Part shown: positions 1 to 6,686 of the stretch, in pieces | Position numbering within the stretch: the stretch's first letter is position 1 | How the letters are laid out: each line of letters begins with the position of its first letter | NCBI GenBank assembly: GCA_964551965.1 | Contig: CAZKFB010000013.1 | Span: 1-29,099 of the forward strand | Source of the DNA: CAG-582 sp964551965 | GTDB lineage: Bacteria; Bacillota_I; Bacilli_A; RF39; UBA660 | DNA: 29,099 nucleotides | Direction of reading: 5' to 3' | Translations under genes and position numbers: made by a program | Notes under the pieces: model-generated | Told to the model about the DNA's origin: nothing | The model's database searches: none | Seen by the model: the letters and a program-made list of their open reading frames with translations, nothing else

Positions 1-819
1 ATGTATAAAGAATTAAAAGGATTACCAATGACAGTTCGTTATTTAGATCCACCTCTACATGAATTTATTCCTAAGACGGAAGCTGAAATGAAAGAATTAG
101 CTGAAGCTATGGGAGTAACTGTAGAACATGTTAAAAATGTTTGTAGTGAATTACATGAATTTAATCCAATGATGGGACATCGTGGATGTAGACTTGCTGT
201 TACATATCCAGAAATTGCTCGTATGCAAACTCGTGCTTTAATGGAAGCGGCAATTGAAGTTAAGGAAAGTGAAGGATACGATATTGTTCCTGAAATCATG
301 ATTCCATTAGTTGGTGAAGTTAAAGAACTTAAATATGTTAAAGATATAGTTATTGAAACAGCTGAAAAAGTAAAAGCTGAAAAGAATTCTGATATTGAAT
401 ACCATATTGGTACAATGATTGAAATTCCAAGAGCTGCTTTAACTGCTGAAGAAATTGCTAAAGAAGCTGAATTCTTCTCATTCGGAACAAATGATTTAAC
501 TCAATATACATTTGGTTTCTCAAGAGATGATGCTGGTAAGTTCTTGGGCTCTTACTATGATGCTAAAATATTTGAGAGTGATCCATTTGCTAAACTAGAT
601 CAAGTTGGGGTTGGATCATTAATTAAGATGGCTGTTGAAAAAGGTAAATCAGTTCGTCCAAATATCAAACTAGGTATTTGTGGAGAACATGGTGGAGATC
701 CATCAAGTGTTGAGTTCTGTCATAATGCTGGACTTACTTATGTATCTTGTTCACCATTTAGAGTTCCAATTGCAAGACTAGCTGCAGCACAAGCTGCTAT
801 CAAAGCAAAGAATAACTAA
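1..819 (+). CDS. ppdK: Pyruvate, phosphate dikinase, C-terminal part (5' end outside window)
   Basis: This is the C-terminal 272 residues of pyruvate, phosphate dikinase, the cytoplasmic enzyme interconverting ATP + pyruvate + phosphate with AMP + PEP + PPi. Family members are about 870-900 residues, so the gene begins upstream of base 1 and the ATG at position 1 is simply an internal methionine. The segment covers the PEP/pyruvate-binding TIM barrel. Visible landmarks are LPMTVRYLDPPLHEF near residue 8, GHRGCRL near 59, the metal/substrate segment around TMIEIPRAAL and FFSFGTNDLTQYTFG, and GICGEHGGDPSS near 226, which carries the catalytic Cys of the family. The typical C-terminal SPFRVPIARLAAAQAA is intact. 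Codon use is more biased and the GC slightly higher than in neighbours, as expected for a highly expressed glycolytic/gluconeogenic enzyme. A terminator follows at once. Confidence 0.95.
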   Translation: MYKELKGLPMTVRYLDPPLHEFIPKTEAEMKELAEAMGVTVEHVKNVCSELHEFNPMMGHRGCRLAVTYPEIARMQTRALMEAAIEVKESEGYDIVPEIMIPLVGEVKELKYVKDIVIETAEKVKAEKNSDIEYHIGTMIEIPRAALTAEEIAKEAEFFSFGTNDLTQYTFGFSRDDAGKFLGSYYDAKIFESDPFAKLDQVGVGSLIKMAVEKGKSVRPNIKLGICGEHGGDPSSVEFCHNAGLTYVSCSPFRVPIARLAAAQAAIKAKNN

Positions 820-827
820 TTCAAATT

Positions 828-854
828 AAACTAAGATTTAAATCTTAGTTTTTT
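828..854 (+). terminator. Intrinsic terminator of ppdK
   Basis: A perfect 12-base inverted repeat (aaactaagattt / aaatcttagttt) runs directly into a T tract, nine bases after the ppdK stop codon. Confidence 0.85.
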
Positions 855-861
855 AGTGTTT

Positions 862-893
862 TTGTTGTTTATGTTTTATTTTTGATATATAAT
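862..893 (+). promoter_or_regulatory. Promoter of the 900-1020 leader / ORF6N gene
   Basis: A consensus -10 TATAAT lies at 888-893 with a TTGTTT-like -35 at 865-870 (17-bp spacer). Transcription would begin near 900, about 145 bases before the ORF6N start, producing a long leader. Confidence 0.55.
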
Positions 894-899
894 GTAAGT

Positions 900-1020
900 G
901 TATTAAATAGTTTGCCTGATATTTATATGACAATTTAATCGATAAAGTTTATTTCTAGAGGCAAAATAGAAATATACATGATGCGGAGATACTTATCTAT
1001 AAGATAAGTGTCTCTTTTTT
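900..1020 (+). promoter_or_regulatory. Candidate attenuator leader upstream of the ORF6N gene
   Basis: The predicted leader contains a 7-bp stem (TTTGCCT 911-917 with AGGCAAA 959-965) enclosing 41 bases. It then has a 13-bp hairpin with a three-base loop (986-998 with 1002-1014, one G-U pair) followed by six Ts. The hairpin lies before, not after, the coding gene, so it would stop transcription prematurely unless relieved. A nine-codon ORF (ATG at 981, stop 1005-1007, MRRYLSIR after the first Met) overlaps the left arm of the hairpin, as in ribosome-controlled attenuators, but its ribosome site is poor. No known riboswitch class is recognised. It may alternatively be a short stand-alone RNA. 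Confidence 0.4.
986..1020 (+). terminator. Terminator hairpin ahead of the ORF6N gene
   Basis: Thirteen paired bases (gagatacttatct with agataagtgtctc, one G-U), loop ATA, T6 tail at 1015-1020. Only 24 bases separate the T tract from the downstream ATG. Confidence 0.75.
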
Positions 1021-1044
1021 GGTTTGAAAAAAGGAGGAAATATA

Positions 1045-1914
1045 ATGAATGAAATGATAGAAAAAGATAGTATAGTAATTGAAAATATGATTTATGAAGT
1101 TAGAGGGGTACAAGTAATGTTATCATCTGATGTAGCTAAGCTTTACCAAGTTGAAACGAAAAGAATTAATGAAGTTATTAAAAGAAATATTAATAGATTT
1201 CCAGAATCGTTTTGTTTTCAATTAACAAATAAAGAAATTGATGAAATGTCTTTAAGGTCGCAATTTGCGCTCTTAAACAAAAGCAACAATATGAGAGGAC
1301 AACATTTTAAATATTTACCTTATGTTTTGACAGAACAAGGAATAATGATGCTGTCTGGATTACTTAAAAGCGATATAGCAGTTAAAGTAAATGTACAAAT
1401 TATTGATTCATTTGTAAAAATGGGACGATATTTTGCAAATAATATATCAAACAATGAAATGTTAATTAATCATGAAAATAGAATATTAAGATTAGAAAAA
1501 AACTTTGATAATTTCAATGACAAAAAAGAAATGAATAAAATCTTCTTTGAAGGAGAACTGTATGATGCATATTCATTAATTTTAGATATTTTTAATAAAT
1601 CCAAGAAAGAAATCATAATAATAGATAATTACGCATGTAAAGAGCTTTTAGATATCTTGAAAAAAATAGAAAAGCAGATAATAATAGTATCTAAAAACAT
1701 AGATGACACATTAAAGAAAAAATATGAATGCCAGTACAATAATATAACTTTTATCAATAACAATTCATTTCATGATAGATTCATTATAATTGATAAGGAT
1801 ATCTTGTTTTCGTGTGGTGCATCATTTAAAGATTTAGGCAAGAAGTGTTTTGCAATTAATAAAATTGATAATAAAGAATATTTAATTAGGTTACTAAAAA
1901 TATTAGATTTATGA
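1045..1914 (+). CDS. ORF6N-domain protein with a PLD-like C-terminal domain
   Basis: A 289-residue protein. The start is taken at ATG 1045, preceded by AAGGAGG at 1031-1037; a TTG at 1024 in frame would place the ribosome site inside the gene. Residues about 8-125 match the ORF6N (KilA-N-associated) DNA-binding domain found in phage antirepressors and many chromosomal accessory genes. Recognisable parts are VMLSSDVAKLYQVETKRINE, then NRFPESFCFQLT, YVLTEQGIMMLSGLL and the helix ending in MGRYF. A linker (about 145-170) leads to a small alpha/beta domain with HDRFIIID at 243-250, which has the H-x-(K/R)-x4-D spacing of the phospholipase D superfamily with Arg in place of Lys, followed by GASFKDLGKKCF. 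The role is unknown: it could bind DNA and act on nucleic acid, or be part of a defence or prophage-derived module. It ends in TGA, showing TGA is a stop in this organism. Confidence 0.8.
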   Translation: MNEMIEKDSIVIENMIYEVRGVQVMLSSDVAKLYQVETKRINEVIKRNINRFPESFCFQLTNKEIDEMSLRSQFALLNKSNNMRGQHFKYLPYVLTEQGIMMLSGLLKSDIAVKVNVQIIDSFVKMGRYFANNISNNEMLINHENRILRLEKNFDNFNDKKEMNKIFFEGELYDAYSLILDIFNKSKKEIIIIDNYACKELLDILKKIEKQIIIVSKNIDDTLKKKYECQYNNITFINNNSFHDRFIIIDKDILFSCGASFKDLGKKCFAINKIDNKEYLIRLLKILDL

Positions 1915-2013
1915 AGTGATTTTAATGATTAAATAGACATAATCTTTATAAAGTGTTGTTCATTTTAATAACTATTATTGATAAGATTAACTTATGAATA
2001 GGAGGTATTTATT

Positions 2014-2367
2014 GTGAATACAGATAAGATTTATGGAGAGCATATAGCTAATGAATATTCGACAAAGAAAGAATCAAAAGTTATAGCACTTAGAAAATTA
2101 GATAGAAAGGCCAAATTACCAGTAGATATATTTGCTTATACTAATGGTATTATTATGAGTTTGATATTGGGATTTGGAATGTGTTTATCTATGGGTGTTT
2201 TATCTGATGGGAAATATTTTATTTTAGGAATTGTTATTGGAGTTATAGGAATAATTGGTGTAAGTACAAATTACTTCTCATATAAAAGAATACTAAATAG
2301 TTCAAAATCTAAATATGCAAGTGATATAATAAGATTAGCTAATGAAATTGCAAGAGAAGATAAGTAA
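2014..2367 (+). CDS. Small two-helix membrane protein
   Basis: A 117-residue protein with a GTG start 8 bases after GGAGG (2001-2005). The basic N-terminal third (residues 1-40, including VIALRKLDRKAK) is followed by two hydrophobic segments at about 43-68 and 71-90, then a short charged amphipathic tail containing KYASDIIRLANEIAR. This arrangement predicts a helical-hairpin inner-membrane protein with both termini cytoplasmic. Proteins of this general pattern occur in many Firmicutes and are sometimes labelled 'dihydropteridine reductase' in databases, a label I cannot justify from this sequence. The TetR gene follows after 20 bases on the same strand, so the two are probably co-transcribed and the regulator may control this gene. 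Function unknown. Confidence 0.75.
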   Translation: MNTDKIYGEHIANEYSTKKESKVIALRKLDRKAKLPVDIFAYTNGIIMSLILGFGMCLSMGVLSDGKYFILGIVIGVIGIIGVSTNYFSYKRILNSSKSKYASDIIRLANEIAREDK

Positions 2368-2387
2368 TTAGAAAGTGGTGGTATTAA

Positions 2388-2968
2388 ATGAATAAAAATG
2401 GAAGTAAATATTTTAATACCGCCATTCTTTTTGATGAAGCATTAATTTCTCTACTTGAAAAAAAAGATATCGACTATATTACTATAAAAGAAATTTGTGA
2501 TAAGGCAGGATTAAATAGATCAACATTCTATTTGCATTATGAATCCATTAATGATTTAGTCGAAGAAACGACGAATTATATAAATAAAAAGTTTACAGAT
2601 TATTTTAATGAAAACGAAAGAGATTTTATTGATAAAATAAATTCTTCTTCTAGTGAAAACTTAAAATTAATTGAAGAAAAGCATTTGACTCCTTACTTGA
2701 GTTTTATTAAAGAAATAGAAGTCTATTTAAAGCATCGTTTAATAATCCAATAAGTATGAATGCTTTTGAAAAATATAATAATCTAAAAAAATATATTATT
2801 ATTCCCATCTTAGAAAAATTTAATGTACCAGAAAAAGAACATGAATATATAATTACATTTTATATAAATGGGATTATGGCAATGATAAAAGAATGGATAA
2901 GAACGGATTGTAAAGATTCAATTAGTGATATAGAAAACATTATTATAAAGTGCGTAGGAAGATATTAA
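2388..2968 (+). pseudogene. TetR/AcrR-family regulator broken by a one-base frameshift
   Basis: The first frame (2388-2753) gives an N-terminal helix-turn-helix typical of TetR proteins: ITIKEICDKAGLNRSTFYLHY at residues about 29-49, followed by an effector-domain start. The frame then runs into a stop at 2751-2753 after a nonsensical tail. A second frame resumes the ligand-binding domain up to 2968 (ILEKFNVPEKEHEYIITFYINGI and EWIRTDC). Adding one A to the AAA run at 2713-2715 restores a continuous reading: FIKENRSLFKASFNNPISMN, which looks like a normal TetR C-terminal domain and yields 193 residues, the usual family length. So either the gene lost one base in a homopolymer (a recent pseudogene) or the assembly has an error there. 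Without the C-terminal half the protein would keep its DNA-binding domain but lack dimerisation and ligand sensing. Confidence 0.85.
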
Positions 2969-2978
2969 ATAATATATT

Positions 2979-3013
2979 AAGCAAATCGATTATACAAAGA
3001 GATTTGCTTTTTT
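2979..3013 (+). terminator. Intrinsic terminator after the TetR gene
   Basis: AAGCAAATC (2979-2987) pairs with GATTTGCTT (3001-3009), followed by T6. Confidence 0.8.
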
Positions 3014-3015
3014 CA

Positions 3016-3024
3016 TGGTATAAT
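3016..3024 (+). promoter_or_regulatory. Extended -10 promoter of the alkylation-repair operon
   Basis: TGG-TATAAT at 3016-3024, immediately after the preceding terminator and 27 bases before the ATG of the alkyltransferase gene. No good -35 is seen, as is usual for extended -10 promoters. Confidence 0.65.
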
Positions 3025-3050
3025 ATTATCAAGAGTTAGGAGATAATAAA

Positions 3051-3584
3051 ATGATTTATAAATGTATGTATAAAACGCCTAACGAATTTTCAAATATGAT
3101 AATGACTAGTGATGGAGAATACTTAACGGGCTTATGTTTTGAAGATTCAAAAAATGCTTCTAAACATCAAATTGATTTTTCAGAAGAATATTTAGAAATA
3201 TTTAAAGAAACTAGTAAATGGTTAGATATATATTTTAGTGGTAAAACTCCTGACTTTACTCCGAAATACAAGTTATTAGATTTAACTCCATTTAGAAGAA
3301 ATGTAGTTGATATAATGCAAACCATTAAGTATGGCGAAACCATGACATATAATGATATAGCTAAATTAATTACTAAGAGTAGGGAAATTAAAAAGATGTC
3401 AGCACAAGCAGTAGGTGGCGCTGTAGGTTGGAATCCTATTTGTATTATTATTCCATGTCATAGAGTAATTGGTTCTAATGGGAACTTAACGGGATATAGT
3501 GGAGGAATAGAAAACAAAGTAGCATTATTGAAACATGAGAATGTTGATATGAATAAATTATTCATACCGAAGGAGATTATATGA
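3051..3584 (+). CDS. ogt: Methylated-DNA--protein-cysteine S-methyltransferase
   Basis: A 177-residue O6-alkylguanine-DNA alkyltransferase, a suicide repair protein that moves the alkyl group from O6-methylguanine (or O4-methylthymine) to its own cysteine. The acceptor is C136 in the signature IIIPCHRVIG. The upstream recognition helix is visible as DIMQTIKYGETMTYNDIAKL, and GWNPICIIIPCHR supplies the conserved Asn. Residues about 1-80 form the poorly conserved N-terminal domain. There is no Ada-type AraC domain, so this is the constitutive Ogt/MGMT type. AGGAG at 3038-3042 sits 8 bases before the ATG. The stop codon overlaps the start of the next gene by four bases (ATGA), so both are translated from one message. 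Pairing with a 3-methyladenine glycosylase makes this a dedicated alkylation-damage operon. Confidence 0.95.
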   Translation: MIYKCMYKTPNEFSNMIMTSDGEYLTGLCFEDSKNASKHQIDFSEEYLEIFKETSKWLDIYFSGKTPDFTPKYKLLDLTPFRRNVVDIMQTIKYGETMTYNDIAKLITKSREIKKMSAQAVGGAVGWNPICIIIPCHRVIGSNGNLTGYSGGIENKVALLKHENVDMNKLFIPKEII

Positions 3585-4123
3585 AAAGATGTAAATGGTG
3601 TAATTTAAATAATGAATTATATATTGAATATCATGATAATGAATGGTGCAAACCTAATTTTGATGATAAATATTTATTTGAAATGTTGATATTGGAATCT
3701 TTTCAAGCAGGTTTATCTTGGGAATGTATATTAAATAAAAGAGAATATTTAAGAGAATCTTTTGATAACTTTGACATCGATAAGATATGTAATTATGACA
3801 ATAAAAAAATACAAGAACTATTGAATAATGAAAAAATAATAAGAAATAAACTTAAGATAAATGCTACTATTAATAATAGTAAGATATTTAAGAGTATTCA
3901 AAATGAATTTGGAAGTTTTTATAATTATTTGAGAATATTCACAAATGATAAAATCTTATATGAGGTAGATAAAACAACAAATAAATTATCTGATACGTTA
4001 TCGAGTGATTTACAAAAAAGAGGAATGAAATTTGTTGGAAGTACAATTATATATTCTTATCTCCAAGCAATAGGTATTATTTATTCCCACGATAAAGAGT
4101 GCTTCATGTATAAAGATAAATAA
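3581..4123 (+). CDS. tag: DNA-3-methyladenine glycosylase I
   Basis: A 180-residue TagI enzyme that excises 3-methyladenine from alkylated DNA in the first step of base-excision repair. The structural zinc ligands known from E. coli Tag (C4, H17, H175, C179) have exact counterparts here: C4, H18, H170 and C174. The conserved block LESFQAGLSW carries E39, equivalent to the base-contacting Glu38 of E. coli. YHDNEWCKP near the N-terminus and RGMKFVGSTIIYSYLQAIG near the C-terminus are further family landmarks. The start ATG overlaps the end of the alkyltransferase gene; its ribosome site (AAGGAG, 3569-3574) lies inside that gene. Confidence 0.95.
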   Translation: MKRCKWCNLNNELYIEYHDNEWCKPNFDDKYLFEMLILESFQAGLSWECILNKREYLRESFDNFDIDKICNYDNKKIQELLNNEKIIRNKLKINATINNSKIFKSIQNEFGSFYNYLRIFTNDKILYEVDKTTNKLSDTLSSDLQKRGMKFVGSTIIYSYLQAIGIIYSHDKECFMYKDK

Positions 4124-4138
4124 GAGAGGAAAATAATA

Positions 4139-4573
4139 ATGAAATTTATAGCAAAGTATTTTAATGAATTAACAAGTAAAGAATTATATGAAATTTTAAA
4201 ATCAAGATCGGAAATATTTGTAATAGAACAACATATTACTTATCAAGATATGGATAATATCGATTATAATAGTTTACATTGTTTTATTATGGAAAATGAT
4301 AGAGTTATTGCTTATCTTCGTGCTTTTTATCAAGATAATGAAGAAATAGTAAAAGTTGGTAGGGTATTAACAATAGAACATGGTAATGGTATTGGAAGAA
4401 AACTAATGGAAGAAAGTTTAAAGGCAATTAAAGATAAAATGAACTGCAAAAGAATAGTTATGAATGCTCAAAAACATGCAAAAGGTTTTTATGAAAAATT
4501 TGGATTTAGACAAACTTCTGATGATTTCTTAGAAGAAGGAGTTGTTCATGTAAAGATGGAGAAAGATGTATAA
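4139..4573 (+). CDS. ElaA-type GNAT acetyltransferase
   Basis: A 144-residue GCN5-related N-acetyltransferase of the ElaA group. Features resembling E. coli ElaA include LKSRSEIFVIEQ near residue 21, CFIMENDRVIAYLRAF, the acetyl-CoA segment VGRVLTIEHGNGIGRKLMEE (R/Q-x-x-G-x-G/A type) near residue 75-95, and FYEKFGFRQTSDDFLEEG near the C-terminus. The substrate of ElaA proteins is not established. The gene begins 15 bases after tag with AGAGGA as ribosome site and is probably the third gene of the repair operon, closed by the terminator at 4629. A link to DNA repair is only positional. Confidence 0.85.
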   Translation: MKFIAKYFNELTSKELYEILKSRSEIFVIEQHITYQDMDNIDYNSLHCFIMENDRVIAYLRAFYQDNEEIVKVGRVLTIEHGNGIGRKLMEESLKAIKDKMNCKRIVMNAQKHAKGFYEKFGFRQTSDDFLEEGVVHVKMEKDV

Positions 4574-4628
4574 ATATAAACCTTCAATTATAATTAATAT
4601 ATACATTAGACGAGTGAAAACGTAGATT

Positions 4629-4653
4629 AAAAAGAGCTTCAATGCTCTTTTTT
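4629..4653 (+). terminator. Intrinsic terminator after the acetyltransferase gene
   Basis: AAAAAGAGC (4629-4637), loop TTCAAT, GCTCTTTTTT (4644-4653). Confidence 0.85.
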
Positions 4654-4710
4654 ACTTTATAATAAAAAATTTTAGTGTAAAAAAATATGTATTATTTGTG
4701 CTGTTTTATA

Positions 4711-4719
4711 TGCTATAAT
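4711..4719 (+). promoter_or_regulatory. Extended -10 promoter of the acyltransferase gene
   Basis: TGC-TATAAT at 4711-4719, 23 bases upstream of the ATG at 4743. No convincing -35 at standard spacing. Confidence 0.6.
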
Positions 4720-4742
4720 TAGTTTAAGAATGGTGGGATAAG

Positions 4743-5894
4743 ATGAAAACATCCGATAAATCAAGAATGTTATGGATTGATGGTTTAAAAGGACTAAGCT
4801 GTTTAGGAATATTTATGCATCATTTTATGTACGCTTTTTATCCGGCATCTATAATTAGTACAGCAGCAATACCACATTTCAAATATGAAACAATGTTATC
4901 CCAAAGTGCGTTAAGTGTTTTTTTCAATGGTAACTTCTTAGTATTTGTATTTTGTATACTAAGTGGATATTTAATTTCTGCTTCTACTTTAAAATCGAAG
5001 AAGATAAATGTAACTAATTCTATTACAAAAAGATATTTAAAATTGACAATACCAGTTGTTATCATTGGTATAGTTGTGTGGCTTTTGTCATCATTTAATC
5101 TATTTTTTAATCAAGAAGTGTCAATGATTACTAGTTCCGATTGGTTAAGAATGTTCTATGCAGAAAAAGTGTCATTGTTTAATGTTTTAAAATCGTCCAT
5201 TTTTATTGCTCCATTTTTTGGTGATACATATATTTCAAATGCATTTTGGATGTATGGATATATATTATCAGGTTCAACATTAATTTATTTATTTGGACCT
5301 TTACTTAAAAAAGAAAAAATAAATATTCTATTTGTAATAATACCTCTAATAGGTTTTATATTTACAGCAAATTTTCTTGCTTGTTTTGTAATTGGATATT
5401 TACTATGTTTATTATTTAATAGTGATTTTGTAAAAAATATGAAGTATAAGAATATAATTGGAATTGTATTAATTCTAATTGGACTATATTTTGGAGGATA
5501 TCCTTCTTGTATAGTACCTACAAACTATTATGCTATCACAACTTTTAGCAATTGCTTTTATCCACATTTAATAGGTGCTTGTTGCTTAATAATTGGTATT
5601 AATTTCACAAATATCTTTAAACGTATTTTAAGCAATAGATTATTTGTTAATCTAGGGAAAATATCTTTTTCAATTTTCCTAATTCACATTCCACTTATTT
5701 TTTCTTATAGCACATTTTTGTTTAAAAAGTTGATTCCAAATCATAGATATAATTATGACTGTTTAATTGTTTTTATTTCTACATTGATTATTCTAATAAT
5801 ATTAAGTTATTTATTTAATTTGTTAGAAAAAAGGATTTCAAAGTATGTTAATAGTAAAATTGAGGGAAAAACATCATTAACAGTTAATATTTAA
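4743..5894 (+). CDS. Acyltransferase 3 family membrane protein
   Basis: A 383-residue integral membrane protein of the acyltransferase 3 (OafA/NodX-like) family, which transfers acetyl or other acyl groups to sugars of surface polysaccharides or peptidoglycan. The N-terminal signature WIDGLKGLSCLGIFMHHF at about residues 10-27 carries the conserved histidines. About ten hydrophobic helices follow, including a strongly hydrophobic stretch around residues 185-240, and the family's closing helix pair contains LGKISFSIFLIHIPLIF. There is no C-terminal SGNH esterase domain, so this is the single-domain type. The ribosome site GGTGG is close to the start. It stands alone between a terminator and the ABC exporter genes. 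The acceptor is unknown; the wall-glycan cluster at 22.4-29 kb is a possible target but that is inference. Confidence 0.85.
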   Translation: MKTSDKSRMLWIDGLKGLSCLGIFMHHFMYAFYPASIISTAAIPHFKYETMLSQSALSVFFNGNFLVFVFCILSGYLISASTLKSKKINVTNSITKRYLKLTIPVVIIGIVVWLLSSFNLFFNQEVSMITSSDWLRMFYAEKVSLFNVLKSSIFIAPFFGDTYISNAFWMYGYILSGSTLIYLFGPLLKKEKINILFVIIPLIGFIFTANFLACFVIGYLLCLLFNSDFVKNMKYKNIIGIVLILIGLYFGGYPSCIVPTNYYAITTFSNCFYPHLIGACCLIIGINFTNIFKRILSNRLFVNLGKISFSIFLIHIPLIFSYSTFLFKKLIPNHRYNYDCLIVFISTLIILIILSYLFNLLEKRISKYVNSKIEGKTSLTVNI

Positions 5895-5975
5895 TGATAG
5901 TTTTATAACATCTATTAAGTAAGTTTATTATGTAACAAAAATAAAAGTATAAAATAAATATAAGGAGAGTTTTAT

Positions 5976-6686
5976 ATGATTGAAATTAAAGAAGTAACAA
6001 AAAAATATGGCAATAAGTTAGCTGTAGATAATGTATCTTTTACAGTTAATGATGGAGATGTATTTGCCTTCATCGGACATAATGGAGCAGGTAAGACAAC
6101 ACTTATTAAATCAATAGTCGGTATCCACGATTTTGATAGTGGAGATATCTTAATAGATGGTATGTCTATTAAGAAGCAACCTGTTGAATGTAAAAAACTA
6201 ATGGCTTTTGTTCCTGATAATCCAGAAACCTATGAACATATGAAAGCCATTGATTATATCAATTTTATTTGTGATATGTATGAAGTAGATGAGAATGTAA
6301 GAAAGACTAATATAAAGAAGTATGCTAATCTATTTGGAATGGAAGATAAGTTAAATGATACGATAGATAGTTTTTCTCATGGTATGAAACAAAAAATAGT
6401 CTTAATTTCAGCTTTAGCTCACGATCCTAAAATACTAATTATGGATGAACCTTTTGTTGGACTAGATCCTAAAGCAGTATTTGATATAAAAGAGATTTTA
6501 AATGAAATGGTTAAAGAGGGGAAAATAGTTTTCTATTCTACTCATATCTTAGATGTAGCAGAAAAACTATGTTCGAGAGTAGCTATTATTAAAGATGGAA
6601 AACTAGTAAAATGTGGTAGCATGAAAGAAATTAAAGGTGATAAATCATTAGAAAAAGTATTCATGGAATTAGAGGAAAATAAATAA
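5976..6686 (+). CDS. ABC transporter ATP-binding protein
   Basis: A 236-residue cytoplasmic ATPase of the ABC-2 export type (resembling BcrA/YhaQ proteins). Walker A is GHNGAGKTT at about residue 34, the signature motif is the variant FSHGMKQK, Walker B is ILIMDEPFVGLDP, and the switch histidine lies in YSTHILD. A C-terminal extension of about 30 residues is short, as usual for drug or peptide exporters. AAGGAGAG (5962-5969) is 6 bases before the ATG. The stop codon shares one base with the ATG of the following permease, so the pair forms one transporter. Confidence 0.92.
   Translation: MIEIKEVTKKYGNKLAVDNVSFTVNDGDVFAFIGHNGAGKTTLIKSIVGIHDFDSGDILIDGMSIKKQPVECKKLMAFVPDNPETYEHMKAIDYINFICDMYEVDENVRKTNIKKYANLFGMEDKLNDTIDSFSHGMKQKIVLISALAHDPKILIMDEPFVGLDPKAVFDIKEILNEMVKEGKIVFYSTHILDVAEKLCSRVAIIKDGKLVKCGSMKEIKGDKSLEKVFMELEENK

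Noticed and set aside
39..299. Minus-strand ORF opposite ppdK
   Set aside because: Lies wholly within a well-conserved gene on the other strand; its translation has no recognisable features.
2756..2968. A separate 70-codon gene after the TetR fragment
   Set aside because: It continues the TetR ligand domain in a shifted frame, and has no ribosome site of its own; it is the second half of the broken gene.
4838..5065. Minus-strand ORF in the acyltransferase gene
   Set aside because: Antisense shadow of hydrophobic codons, no ribosome site.
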